From Zanthoxylum bungeanum (Eukaryota > Streptophyta > Magnoliopsida > Sapindales > Rutaceae): DNA of 64,000 nt. How positions within the stretch are numbered: the stretch's first letter is position 1; each line of letters begins with the position of its first letter. Below the pieces are notes generated by a model that was not told the origin of the DNA, did no database searches, and was given only the letters and a program-made list of their open reading frames with translations. Position numbers and translations under genes: made by a program. The stretch lies in assembly GCA_019454045.1 (NCBI GenBank), contig SKCR01047722.1, forward strand, positions 1 to 64,000. The letters are read 5' to 3'. This document shows positions 22,283-32,870 of the stretch, piece by piece.

Positions 22283-23676
22283 ATGAAACGAAGTAGAAGC
22301 TGTGAAATCCTTTCGCTTGACACAGAAATCAAAAGAACCATCCGACAGTTGAGAAAGGATAAGAGAGAAGATCAAGAACCGCATCTCAACATGAACGATC
22401 AGGAACCTGAACCCTTGGAAGAAGCACCACAATTCCCATTCGGGATAGGACAATCCCTGTAGTTGACGGGTTCATCTCTTACATTGTCCTGCCACCCCTG
22501 CCCGTAAATACTTGCGTTGCGATATCAAGACATGCTTTCAGATGATTAGGCAGTCAGTGCAGTTTGGGGGTGGTGCACTTGAAGATCCAAACACCCACAT
22601 CAACAACTTCATGGAAGTGTGCGGCACATTTAATTATAATCGAGAGGCGGAGGAAGTGACGCACTTGTGCGCTTTTCCATATTCCTTAAGAGATAGAGCG
22701 AAGGGATGGCTAAATTAACTACCAGCAGGGTCCATCAGAACTTGGGGCAGACTTGGCAATAAAATTCCTCGCAAAATACTTTCCCCCAGCTAGGACTGCA
22801 AAATTAAAAAATGACATCACATCCTTTGTGCAGTAAAACTATAAAACTATTTACGAGGCATGAGAGAGGTATAAGGAGCTGTAACGGAAGTGCCCCCATC
22901 ATGAGATTGCTAAATGGCTGCAAGTATAAACTTTTTACAATGAGCTTAATGGGATGATAAAGTCCACATTAGATGAAACCGTAGGAGGTGCACTAATGGG
23001 AAAAGGGGAACATCAAGCATGGGACTTATTATAAGAAATGACTAACAATAATTCTTCATGGCCAACATATAAGAATATGCCCAACGAGTAGCAGGCGTAC
23101 ACGAGGTCGGGCTCAATCCAGTTATTAATGCCAATCTCGACCAAATTTGCAAATGCCTAGAGGTCTTGGGTATGCAAGCTCTGAATAATGCTGGTTCCAC
23201 GAGTACAGGATATATGAGAGGAACGAATGAGGAGCCACATAATCAATATGGCGAATCTGTCAACTATGTGAACAACTTCAACAGGTCAGGCCATAACCCC
23301 TATTCGAACAGCTACAATCCTTGATGGAAAGATCATCCAAATTTTGGGTGGAAAAATAACCAAAGGGTAGGACCACATGATAGATCACATGGCCTGCAGC
23401 AGAACAAAGAAGCTATTCACGAGAGCAAGCCACCCATGGAAGAGCTACTAATGCAAGTGATTAATCACAACAAGCTTCTCACATAGAAAAATGTGGAAAT
23501 GTCAAGAACACTACAAGATTAGAGGTATTAATACATAGCCAGGCCGCATCTTTGAAGACACTGGAGAGTCAACTATGACAATTAGCAAGTGGGCAAAACT
23601 ACAAACCATTGGTTGCCCTCCCGAGTGATACAGAACCTAACCCGAGGAGCCAGAATAATGAGTCATGCAAGGCTAT
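22283..23676 (+). pseudogene. Athila-1 gag
   Basis: The first frame, from ATG 22283, runs 59 codons (MKRSRSCEILSLDTEIKR start, typical of Athila gag). A capsid-domain frame follows at 22512-22718 (FQMIRQSVQFGGG, EDPNTHINNFMEVC, SLRDRAKGWLN). Beyond that, many stops interrupt recognisable gag sequence (QRVAGVHEVGLNPVINA, PPMEELLMQVINHNK). It ends where the Athila-2 LTR begins at 23677. Confidence 0.8.
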
Positions 23677-24990
23677 TGACGGCGTAAACACACACGTATA
23701 ACGCAAGCGCACGTATCGTTCAAGTAGTATAAAAATATTGATCCCACGAGGACTTAATTCCTATTGTTGTTATTAATTGTTGAATCTATTTATTTACAAA
23801 TATCTAATTGAGGGAGAAGCGAATGATTACTTGATTGATTTGATTGATTGTAGAATTGCTAAATAAATAAATAAATAAAAAGACAAAAGAAAATATTAAG
23901 GAAAATAACAAAAGACACAAAGATCTAGGGTTGTGAATCATTCTAATATCTTTTAAAAGATGAAATGATTATTTTATGTTTGTGTAATAAATCAGTTTAC
24001 TAACCTGGAACACGAAATTATGCAAAAGCCTCTGTCGATGGTCAGACGCAAATACCCAGTTTAACCCAATTGAACCATATGTCTATGTCAACCAAATTAT
24101 CTGGATTCATTAAGTTTAAGTTCCAATTATGGCTACCCCCGCCCGACAGGTATATGTCTATCCTGTAAGGAAATCTATTAAAGGGTTATCTATCCTCAAG
24201 GAAGATCGTGGGCTATTAAGTCTAAGGCTGAAACCTAAAATCCATATGTCTAGTTCATTTTAGATTTATCACATCAATCTTATTGGTGATCAGACAACAA
24301 GAAGCATTAAGCTTAAGACTTAATAAGTAAACCTTTAAATTACCCAAACTATAAAATAACCCCTTATAAACCAGTGATATTAGAATTCATCACAACCTCA
24401 GATAACTAACACATAACTAGGGCTAATAAAAACTTAAAAGTAAAAGACAAAAAGTAAAAATGCTGAACAGTAAAAGACATAAAGTAAAAGCTGAAAAGTA
24501 AAATAAAATAAAATGCTAAGGTAAAAGGAATTACTTTTACTATTTACTATTTTAGATATCTCCCATAAAATAATATATAAACTTGTGATAATATTACCAA
24601 CCGACCAATCCGGCGGTATCTTTTATTAGTCAGGTTTAAACCATATTAAAATGAATTACCAACCGACCAATCTGGCGGTATCATTTTTAAGTCAATATTT
24701 TAAATAGTGAATATATTATTTTTAAGGGAGATTAATCTAAATAGTAATAGTAAAAGAATTACCTTTCACCATAGCTGGGGAAGTTAGCTCCTAATGGTGA
24801 ATAGTAAAAATTGTAAAAAGTAAAAAAAATAAATTACTATATTAACAAAACGTAATTAAATTATTTACAAAACTAAAAACTGAAAAAAAAAAAAAACTAA
24901 AAACTAAAAGAAACTAAATAGAGAAACTCTCTCTTTACATCAAAGATATGAGAGAGAGTGGTGCAGCAAATTCTGAAATTTGAAGCTGAA

Positions 24991-24996
24991 TTTATA
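24991..24996 (-). promoter_or_regulatory. TATA box of the Athila-2 3' LTR
   Basis: The minus strand reads CCTATAAATTC. The same box occurs at 30825-30830 in the other LTR and at 12365-12370 in Athila-A. Confidence 0.65.
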
Positions 24997-25013
24997 GGCG
25001 CGGGTAGGCTTCG

Positions 25014-25070
25014 GGCGTCGCGACGCCAAGGGCTTTGGCGTCGCAACGCCGGAACAGTGACACGTGTCAC
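25014..25070 (-). promoter_or_regulatory. Core-promoter palindromes: GGCGTCGCGACGCC pair and G-box dyad
   Basis: A perfect 14-bp palindrome GGCGTCGCGACGCC (25014-25027) is followed after 9 bp by a copy with one change (25037-25050), then GTGACACGTGTCAC (25057-25070), a perfect 14-bp palindrome centred on the G-box CACGTG. They lie within about 75 bp upstream of the TATA box. The 14-mer recurs at 25353-25366. The other LTR has the G-box palindrome at 30891-30904, with decayed GC palindromes nearby. G-boxes bind bZIP and bHLH factors; the GC palindrome has no assigned factor. Confidence 0.6.
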
Positions 25071-25139
25071 GCGTTGATTTGTCGGTTTCAGATTTTTATC
25101 TGATGACGTGGCACTATTCATGATAACTCAATAATTGTG

Positions 25140-25149
25140 ATGACGTCAT
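25140..25149 (-). promoter_or_regulatory. ATGACGTCAT palindrome (TGACG/CRE-like element)
   Basis: A perfect bZIP-type (TGA factor/CRE-like) site in U3, followed by further near-copies of TGACRTCATGATGATRTGGC. The other LTR keeps TGACGTCA at 30997-31004. Confidence 0.5.
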
Positions 25150-25577
25150 TGATAACGTCATGATGATATGGCGGTGACATCATGATGATGTGGCGGTGGT
25201 GATTGTCGGCAACTTGAGATGATGACACATGGCATGCGCACGTTAGTAGATCTCTGTGATGGTGACACGTGGCACGGTGCATTTTAGCAAACCAATTTCT
25301 CAGATTTTGACACGTGTTCAGGCGCACGTTAGCAATAAATCGGCGCACGTTAGGCGTCGCGACGCCAAGGGTTTGGGCATCGCGACGCGCTAAAAATTAC
25401 AATTTTGCCATTTTTGCCAATTTTCACTGTTTTAATCCAAATTACTTCCAATGCTTTCCCAACTTTTTTTATCTGCAAAATAACACAAAACACATCAAAA
25501 TATTCACAAAACTCAAGAAACTATATAAAATATTAGGTTAAATGAGTGGGAAATAGTAATATAAATACCACTCATCA

Positions 25578-25595
25578 CACCCCCCAAACCTAACA
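25578..25595 (-). other. Athila-2 polypurine tract
   Basis: On the minus strand TTAGGTTTGGGGGGTG directly precedes the 3' LTR start TGATGAG. A second copy lies at 31398-31412. Confidence 0.8.
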
Positions 25596-26908
25596 TTTTG
25601 CTAGTCCTCGAGCAAAACATAAAATAAAATAACATAAACATCTTTAAAATAAAATTTAACTAAGCCACTTTCGTAGGGATCACAGTTGCATTTAGCGTAT
25701 GCAACAAGCCTTTAAACCCCTAGGTGTCCCTAGTGGACGAGTTGTGGTCTCGTGAGGGTTTACAGCAATGACACCCACAAACATTTTACAAAAGTAAAAA
25801 GGTAGTAAAACTAATGCACACAAAAGCAAAAAGACAGCGAAAAGAGAATAAAGAAGTTAGTGACTAATCAGGTGAAACTTCTACTTCAAGTTACTAGTTG
25901 TTTTGTTTCTTTCTAAATTATCTGAATAAGTAAATTCTCCGATTATATTTACCATTCTTCATATACACAGCCAACAAGATATTAATCAACTCATTTTTGC
26001 CCACAACAGTCATAAGTGCAGTTGATAAGAGAGTAATATTTTTGTCCTAAAGTTCTATCAGATTTCACACCTTTTGGTAGCAATGGAATAATTTTTTTTT
26101 CATTTTTTTTTCATTTTCTTTGATTTTTTCTCTATTTTTTATTTATATACAATATCTTCCATCTATGTAACGAGTGTTGGGTCGGTGGCTCCCAAACCAG
26201 TTGGCTTTAGGGCACCAGGTGTTAAGACACCCCTACGGACTTAATTACTCAGACTTCAGATATATATATTTTTGCAGCATCTTTGATCCATGTAACGAGC
26301 TTTGGGCCAGTGACTCCCAAACCAGTTGGTTTTTGGGCATTAGGTGTTAAAACACCCTTACAGACTAATAACTGATCTCGGATCTCGGATTTTTTTTACT
26401 CCACTGCTTTTTGAGATGCTTCCTCCAATTAAACTAGAGCACTGAATATTACAAACTTTTCAATTATAGCTCATGTCTGTATGTTACTATATATGTTGAT
26501 AATACCTGTCAACTGAGCATATGAAGATCCATTTTAGTCCGTTTTAAGGAGAATTCACAAATTAAATAATTCAAAATGAAATAAACAAAAATTAACTTGT
26601 TTCAAAAATGTTTTAGATACGTCTCAGGAGTGGATACTCCTTACTCAGCTATCTCTTACCAATTTCACCTTTTTAGTCAAAATAAAAACACAAATATTTT
26701 TGTAATTTTTTTTTTGAAAATTTTTCAAATTTTTTTGTATTTTTCGAAAAATTTTGGCCTAAAATTAAAAACACACACAAACTAAAAACAAAGTACTGAT
26801 CAACTAATTCCCTCCCCCAAACCTAAATGAGACATTGTCTCCAATGTCTTAAACAGTAAAAGGAGAGTTAAGAAGGTCGTACCTAGTTAGCTGAAAATCT
26901 ACAGGAAA
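25596..26908 (-). other. Athila-2 3' non-coding region with a duplicated ~75-bp block
   Basis: No gene is seen. A ~75-bp block beginning near 26167 (TAACGAGTGTTGGG, then CTCCCAAACCAGTTGG, then GTGTTAAGACACCC) is repeated near 26296-26370 with about 80% identity. A second purine-rich run (GGTTTGGGGGAGGG on the minus strand) is at 26810-26824. Poly-T tracts lie near 26090-26130. Confidence 0.55.
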
Positions 26909-27558
26909 TTAAAGGTTAAGATCCAGATTAATCCGACGTCTCTTACCACGATCGTCCTCGGACCAATTTATCTTTGAAAGGATAGGGTCAACTTGTGGTT
27001 CATAGGCTAAGAGTTGGTCTATTAGATCCGGAGCAGTTCTGGCAGTGAAGAGGAGTTCTTTCATAGGTTTTGACACGAACCCATTTCTCCGAGCATCATC
27101 AAGAAACACACAAAGAAAATCATAAAATCCATCAACGTTAAGCAGTCCAAGCGGTTTCTGGTGTATGTTCAGGTTCGCCCAAGATAGAACTATAATTTCC
27201 TCCAATGTGCCCAAGCCACCTGGCAAAGTGATAAAAGCATCAGCACGATTAATCATTTCTACCAGTCATCAGACATACCTGGCACAATAAGTTCCTCTCC
27301 GTTTGATGATCCAATAAGATTTGCCTCTGCCAAAGGTTTTGGGATGATTCCCAAAATGTGACTGCCTCCTTCCTGTACAGCCTTTGAAATGATCCCAATA
27401 AGTCCAAGATTGCCTCCGACATATATTAAGTGCATATTCCTTAAAGCTAAGACTCGACCCAATTCATGTGTTGCTTCTATGTATTGTGTCTTAACACCAA
27501 CACTACTACCGCAAAACACGCAAATGTTCTCAACTCGTCTTCTCGAAGTGGCTTCCAT
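26909..27558 (-). pseudogene. LOG-like cytokinin riboside 5'-monophosphate phosphoribohydrolase, intronless frameshifted copy (copy B)
   Basis: From ATG 27558 the frame reads MEATSRRRVENICVFCGSS, then the helix ELGRVLALRNMHLIYVGG (the nucleotide loop usually reads YGGG) and ILGIIPKPLAEANLIG, to a stop at 27259. A one-base loss just before 27256 shifts the rest, which continues EMINRADAFITLPGG (the PGGXGTXXE motif with its Glu is intact) to the stop at 26909. Together it spans about 215 codons, normal for LOG. Plant LOG genes have several introns; none is present, so this is a processed copy. LOG hydrolyses cytokinin nucleotides to free bases. The C-terminus ends RRRINLDLNL, an LXLXL/EAR-like tail. 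It lies between the LTRs of Athila-2 in sense orientation. The frameshift and the Gly-to-Val change argue against function. Confidence 0.85.
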
Positions 27559-28235
27559 TTTTTTTTTATGTATTTATTTCTCAAATCAGGATGCCTTCCA
27601 AAGTGCAATGACTGGCTGATTTTATAGTACCTGAAACGGGTGAGTAATAATAGCACTAGTATCTTCCAGAGGAAGCTTATTAGCTAAACAACAAAATGAA
27701 TCGTGAAAGGTCAAAAAGTATGGATCATGTCTACGAAAATAAAGATAATTACAACAGAAAAGTGAATCAAAGCAATAATTAAGGCAACATAATTATGTAC
27801 GCAATACGCCACTCGTTTGGTATATAAATCCATTAGGATGCGTCTCAAGATTTAATTCTTTACTCAGCCATCACTAATGAATTATTTCTCATTTTTGTGA
27901 TTGCCAAACACCATTCCTTCTGTCTTAAAATGCTCCGTTTGTGCTTTTCCCTACAAAAATAACACAAAAAATTAAAAACTCTACAAAATATGAAAACAGA
28001 AATTACAACAAAATTGCATGGTTGCCTCCCTGCTAGCGCTAAATTTTTCGTCTTCAGCCAGACGTGACTGAAATCTATCTGTCAAGGAGGTTTCAGCGTC
28101 GTTTTGGATGTCCGATTAAAGACAATCCCGTGAACGTTGCTTTTTAATGGTCTATTCCAAAGGTAAAGTGGCAGAAATTTTTTGTCCCATTTAGTGCTTG
28201 TGCCACCTTTTTGCTCCTTCTTACTCCAGTGGTTC
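27559..28235 (-). other. Region between the gag-derived ORFs and LOG in Athila-2
   Basis: It contains the end-of-pol motif (GCTAGCAGGGAGGCAACC on the minus strand, near 28022-28043) and a LOG leader homologous to 8381-8960, including a decayed version of the Cys/His ORF around 27830-27945. No intact gene. Confidence 0.5.
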
Positions 28236-29380
28236 CTACAAAGAAAGAAAGAAAATCAGGAGGTCTCGTATGATGCTTGACTTGGAATGGGAGTTCCATT
28301 CTGTCAAGCTTCTGGGCGATATCTTTGATTTGTACTCCCCAAAACAGCGATGTTTCTCATGAATGCTCTGGCTCTTTATTAAGGTCAGACATTTGCTCCT
28401 CCATTTGCTCTGTTTCTTGCTCCACCTTTTCTTCACAGATGTATTGTAAAATTCTTTTATTCAGCTCTTCATCTGTCATCTGTGAAATACATGCTTCAAA
28501 ATTGTCAACCTGAGGATGCAAAGATGTTTCTGACATTAGGTTTTCATCCTCTGATACGACTGGAATGGATGGTTCAGATAGATCTTCTTCAAACATCAAG
28601 GTAAAGCATGCTCCAAGATCTTCATTATGAGGATTGAAAGTTTGATCCTCCATTTTTGGTGCAGTTGGTACAAATAGATCAGCTTCATCCTCGTCAGAAT
28701 CTGAATAATAAAAGTCAAATTGAGACTTTACCGGTTCGGGTTCCTGAACTGATACCTCTGGTTGTTGATACTGCTCAGCCTCCTCCTCTGTTGAAGTGTC
28801 ATTGTGAATCTCTGGGGTACTCGAAGGCTTCATCAGTGTCATCTGAAACTGGTTCTTGAGGTATGTAGTTCTGGTTTTCTGTGAATTGTCTCATTTGATC
28901 TGTCATCCTCTGAATGAATTCTGATTGTCTCTGAATACTTTCAAATTGATTCTGACTTGTTTCAAGCATTGTATCCAACTTTTCTTTTCGTTTCTTGAAC
29001 ATATCTTCGAGCATGTTTAGCAACTGATCTTCCTCTGATGGTTCTGATTGTTGATGAAGATAATTGTAGGTGGGTTGTGGATAAGATGGAAAATGTGGTT
29101 CTGTGAAATGTGATGGCTCGTCATACCAAGAAGGATCTTGATAGCTCTGCCACCCTGTATGGTAGTTGTATTCGCAATAATCTCTAGGGTGGTTACAATT
29201 ACATATGTCACATCTCCCCATTGCGTTCTGTTGAGCAAATGTGGTATTGCTTGGTTCTGGCATCCAGTGATAATTGTTGGGCTGGACAACAGGCCTCAGA
29301 AAACCGGACTGTTGCTCCCAGATTTGGGGTGTATCTTCTTGTAAAGCATGTGATTTTTCAATCTCCCAGTAGTGTTCCAT
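28236..29380 (-). pseudogene. Athila-2 gag-derived ORFs
   Basis: The first ORF (29380-28799, 193 codons) has a CX2CX3HX4C-like knuckle (CDICNCNHPRDYC), a Pro/Tyr-rich middle and a Gln/Met-rich coiled-coil-like end (MLEDMFKKRKEKLDTMLETS). A frameshift near 28820 leads into a very acidic second ORF (28842-28357, 161 codons, Glu/Gln/Asp-rich). The tail (to 28236) shows Athila-like sequence. No RT, RNase H or integrase follows. This is a reduced coding region of a non-autonomous element; whether these ORFs still make an RNA-binding protein is unknown. Confidence 0.65.
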
Positions 29381-29486
29381 TTTTCAATCACCTGAAAACA
29401 AAAGAATAAAAATTACAGATAAAAATAAAAAAATTAGATACAAGTAAATTAGATAGCTTCAAAGTTAATAACTCAAGAAAAATAAT

Positions 29487-29504
29487 TCCCCGGCAACGGC
29501 GCCA
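29487..29504 (-). other. Athila-2 primer-binding site
   Basis: On the minus strand TGGCGCCGTTGCCGGGGA perfectly matches the tRNA-Asp-type site. It is six bases from the LTR end at 29511. Confidence 0.9.
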
Positions 29505-29510
29505 AAAACT

Positions 29511-31397
29511 TGACCGGCGTAAACACACACGTATAACGCAAGCGCACGTATCGTTCAAGTAGTATAAAAATATCGATCGTATGAGGACTTAATTCCTACT
29601 GTTGTTATTAATTGTTGAATCTATTTATTTACAAATATCTAATTGAGGGAGAAGAGAATGATTACTTGATTGATTTGATTGATTGTAGAATTGCTAAATA
29701 AATAAATAAATAAATAAAAAGACAAAAGAAAATATTAAGGAAAATAACAAAAGACACAAAGATCTAGGGTTGTGAATCATTCTAATGTCTTTTAAAAGAT
29801 GAAGTGATTATTTTATGTTTGTGTAATAAATCAGTTTACTAACCTGGAACACGAAATTATGCAAAAGCCTCTGTCGATGGTCAGACGCAAATACCCAGTT
29901 TAATCCAATTGATCATATGTCTATGTCAACCAAATTATCTGGATTCATTAAGTTTAAGTTCCAATTATGGCTACCCCCGTCCGACAGGTATATGTCTATC
30001 ATGTAAGGAAATCTATTAAATGGTTATCTATCCTCAAGGAAGATCGTGGGCTATTAAGTCTAAGGCTGAAACCTAAAATCCATATGTCTAGTTCATTTTA
30101 GATTTACCACATCAATCTTATTGGTGATCAGACAACAAGAAGCATTAAGCTTAAGACTTAATAAGTAAACCTTTAAATTACCCAAACTATAAAATAACCC
30201 CTTATAAACCAGTGATATTAGAATTCATCACAACCCCAGATAACTAACACATAACTAGTGCTAAAAAACCTTAAAAGTAAAAGACAAAAAGTAAAAATGC
30301 TGAACAGTAAAAGACATAAAGTAAAAGCTAAAAAGTAAAATAAAATAAAATGCTAAGGTAAAAGAAACTACTTTTAATATTTACTATTTTAGATATCTCC
30401 CATAAAATAATATATAAACTTGTGATAATATTACCAACCGACCAATCCGGCAGTATCTTTTATTAGTCAGGTTTAAACCATATTAAAATGAATTACCAAC
30501 CGACCAATCTGGCGGTATCTTTTTTAAGTCAATATTTTAAATAGTGAATATATTATTTTTAAGGGAGATTAATCTAAATAGTAACAGTAAAAGAATTACC
30601 TTTCACCCTAGCTGGGGAAGTTAGCTCCTCATGGTGAATAGTAAAAATTGTAAAAAGTAAAAAAAGTAAATTACTATATTAACAAAACGTAATTAAAATT
30701 ATTTACAAAACTAAAAACTGAAAAAAAAAACTAAAAACTAAAAGAAACTAAAGAGATAAACTCTCTCTTTACATCAAAGAGATGAGAGAGAGTGGTGCAG
30801 CAAATTCTAAAATTTGAAGCAGAATTTATAGGCGCGGGTAGGCTTTGGGCGTCGCGATGCCAAGGGCTTTGGCGTCGCGACTCCGGAACAGTGACACGTG
30901 TCACGCGTTGATTTGTCAGTTTCATATTTTTATCCGATGACATGGCACTGTTCATGATAACTCAATAATTGTGATGACATCATGATGATGTGGCGCTGAC
31001 GTCATGATGATGTGGCTGTGGTGATTGTCGGCAACTTGAGATGATGACACGTGGCATGCGCACTTTAGTAGATCTCTGTGAAGGTGACATGTGGCACGTC
31101 ACATTTTAGCAAACCTATTTCTCAGATTTTGACACGTGTTCAGGCGCACGTTAGTAAAGAATCAGCGCACGTTAGTAAAGAATCGGCGCACGTTAGGCGT
31201 CGCAACGTGCTCAAAATTACGATTTTGCCATTTTTGCCAATTTTCACTGTTTTGCTCCAAATTACTTCCAATGCTTTCCCAACTTTATTTATCTGTAAAA
31301 TAACACAAAACACATCAAAATATTCACAAAACTCAAGAAACTATACAAAATATTAGGTTAAATGAGTGGGAAATAGTGATATAAATACCACTTATCA
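29511..31397 (-). repeat. Athila-2 5' LTR (about 1887 bp)
   Basis: It closely matches 23677-25577, with TATA at 30825-30830, a G-box palindrome at 30891-30904 and TGACGTCA at 30997-31004. The GGCGTCGCGACGCC palindromes here carry C-to-T and G-to-A changes. It is shared as the 3' LTR of the truncated unit 31398-32055. Confidence 0.9.
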
Positions 31398-32055
31398 CAC
31401 CCCCAAACCTAACATTTTGCTAGTCCTCGAGCAAAACATAAAATAAAATAACATAAACATCTTTAAAATAAAATTTAACTAAGCCACTTTCGTAGGGATC
31501 ACAGTTGCATTTAGCGTATGCAACAAGCCTTTAAACCCCTAGGTGTCCCTAGTGGACGAGTTGTAGTCTCGTGAGGGTTTACAGCAATGACACCCACAAA
31601 TATTTTACAAAAGTAAAAAGGTAGTAAAACTAATGCACACAAAAGCAAAAAGACAAGCGAAAAGAGAATAAAGAAGTTAGTGACTAATCAGGTGAAACTT
31701 CTACTTCAAGTTACTAGTTGTTTTGTTTCTTTCTAAATTACCGAATAAGTAAATTCTCCGATTATATTTACCATTCTTCATATACACAGCCAACAAAATA
31801 TTAATCAACTCTTTTTTTCCCACAACAGTCATAAGTGCAGTTGATAAGAGAGTAATATTTTTGTCCTAAAGTTCTATCAGATTTCACACCTTTTGGTAGC
31901 AATGGAATAATTTTTTTTTTCATTTTTTTCATTTTTCTTTGATTTTTTCTCTATTTTTTATTTATATACAATATCTTCCATCTATGTAACGAGTGTTGGG
32001 TCGGTGGCTCCCAAACCAGTTGGCTTTAGGGCACCAGGTGTTAAGACACCCCTAC
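31398..32055 (-). repeat. Tail of a second Athila-2 unit
   Basis: These 658 bp match 25578-26244 (polypurine tract and 3' non-coding region) almost base for base. They end abruptly inside the duplicated block (GTGTTAAGACACCCCTAC) against the protease of Athila-1. No LTR end or target duplication is present at this junction. Confidence 0.85.
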
Positions 32056-32870
32056 CATGTACCATTACTTTGGTAAAGCTTTGTGTGATTTGGGTGCGAG
32101 CATCAACCTAATCCGCTGTCCATTTATTAGAAATTGGGTTTGGGAAAGGCGAGACCAACAACAGTTACGATGCAACTAGCATATAGATCTCTCACATATC
32201 CTCTAGGAAAAATAGAGGACGTGTTAGTTAAAATGGACAAGTTCATCTTTCCCGCAGACTTTATAGTTTTAGACATGGATGAAGACAGTAAAGTTCCTAT
32301 CATTCTCGGACGACCCTTCTTAGCAACAGGCAGAACGTTGATCGACGTGTAGAAGGGTGAGCTGACTATGCGAGTACAAGATCAATAGGTGACTATTCAT
32401 GTCTTCAAAGCCATATTGTGCCCGCAAAATGATAAAGAATGCCACATGATAGATATCATTGGCAATAAAAGTCCAGAAGAGATCAACATTGATCACCGCT
32501 ATGATAGGTTTGGAATGAAGCCACCGTAAATATTTTGTCCAAACAAAAGAACTGATGAGTTGCATATATATGTTGATGAACTGCCACCACTGGTAACACG
32601 TGATCCGTGGATGGAGACATTTTCTGAACCGTTGATAGATCCTAGGGGACAGTACATAGACAGAACACTGTCACAAAACACTCAGTTCCTATCATCATGT
32701 GGGCAACAAAGGAGCGACCATTGGGCGGTCTTATCTCGGTCAACTAAGCTTCCAAGGGAACCACTATTACCAATTGGGTGGTTACGTTTGGCTGAAGACG
32801 TTAAACTTAGCGCTAGCGAAGAGGCAACCCACACAATTATTTTTAATTTTAATTTCTTTATTTTATTTAA
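32056..32870 (+). pseudogene. Athila-1 protease fragment joined to the end of pol
   Basis: The aspartic protease region begins after the Athila-2 tail: FGKALCDLGASINLIR carries the catalytic Asp in DLG, followed by VTMQLAYRSLTYPLGKIEDVLVK and PIILGRPFLATG, with small frameshifts. It passes through a linker (VTRDPWMETFSEPL) directly into the end-of-pol sequence (DVKLSASEEATHT, 32800-32840). RT, RNase H and integrase are missing between these parts. Confidence 0.75.

Larger units (their letters stand above)
23677..25577 (-). repeat. Athila-2 3' LTR (about 1901 bp)
   Basis: On the minus strand it begins TGATGAGTGGTATT at 25577 and ends GCCGTCA at 23677. It closely matches 29511-31397. U3 (25577 to about 25000) holds the palindromes and the TATA box listed separately. 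R-U5 is about 1.3 kb and lacks genes; it contains two CCAACCGACCAATC blocks and a tract of AAAAGTAAAA repeats. Confidence 0.9.
23677..32055 (-). mobile_element. Athila-2: non-autonomous Athila-like element carrying a LOG retrocopy, plus tail of a second unit
   Basis: Minus-strand order: a partial internal 3' end (32055-31398), LTR (31397-29511), primer-binding site, gag-derived ORFs (29380-28236), the end-of-pol motif near 28050, a LOG coding sequence (27558-26909), a non-coding 3' region, polypurine tract (25595-25578) and LTR (25577-23677). There is no RT or integrase. LOG lies between the two LTRs in sense orientation. The extra 658 bp beyond the right LTR repeats 25578-26244, so the locus has the form partial internal-LTR-internal-LTR, as left by recombination between tandem units. 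It is inserted in Athila-1. Confidence 0.85.

Noticed and set aside
26909..27558. LOG copy B as a functional host gene
   Set aside because: It has a one-base frameshift near 27257 and a changed glycine in the nucleotide loop, no introns, and lies inside an LTR element.
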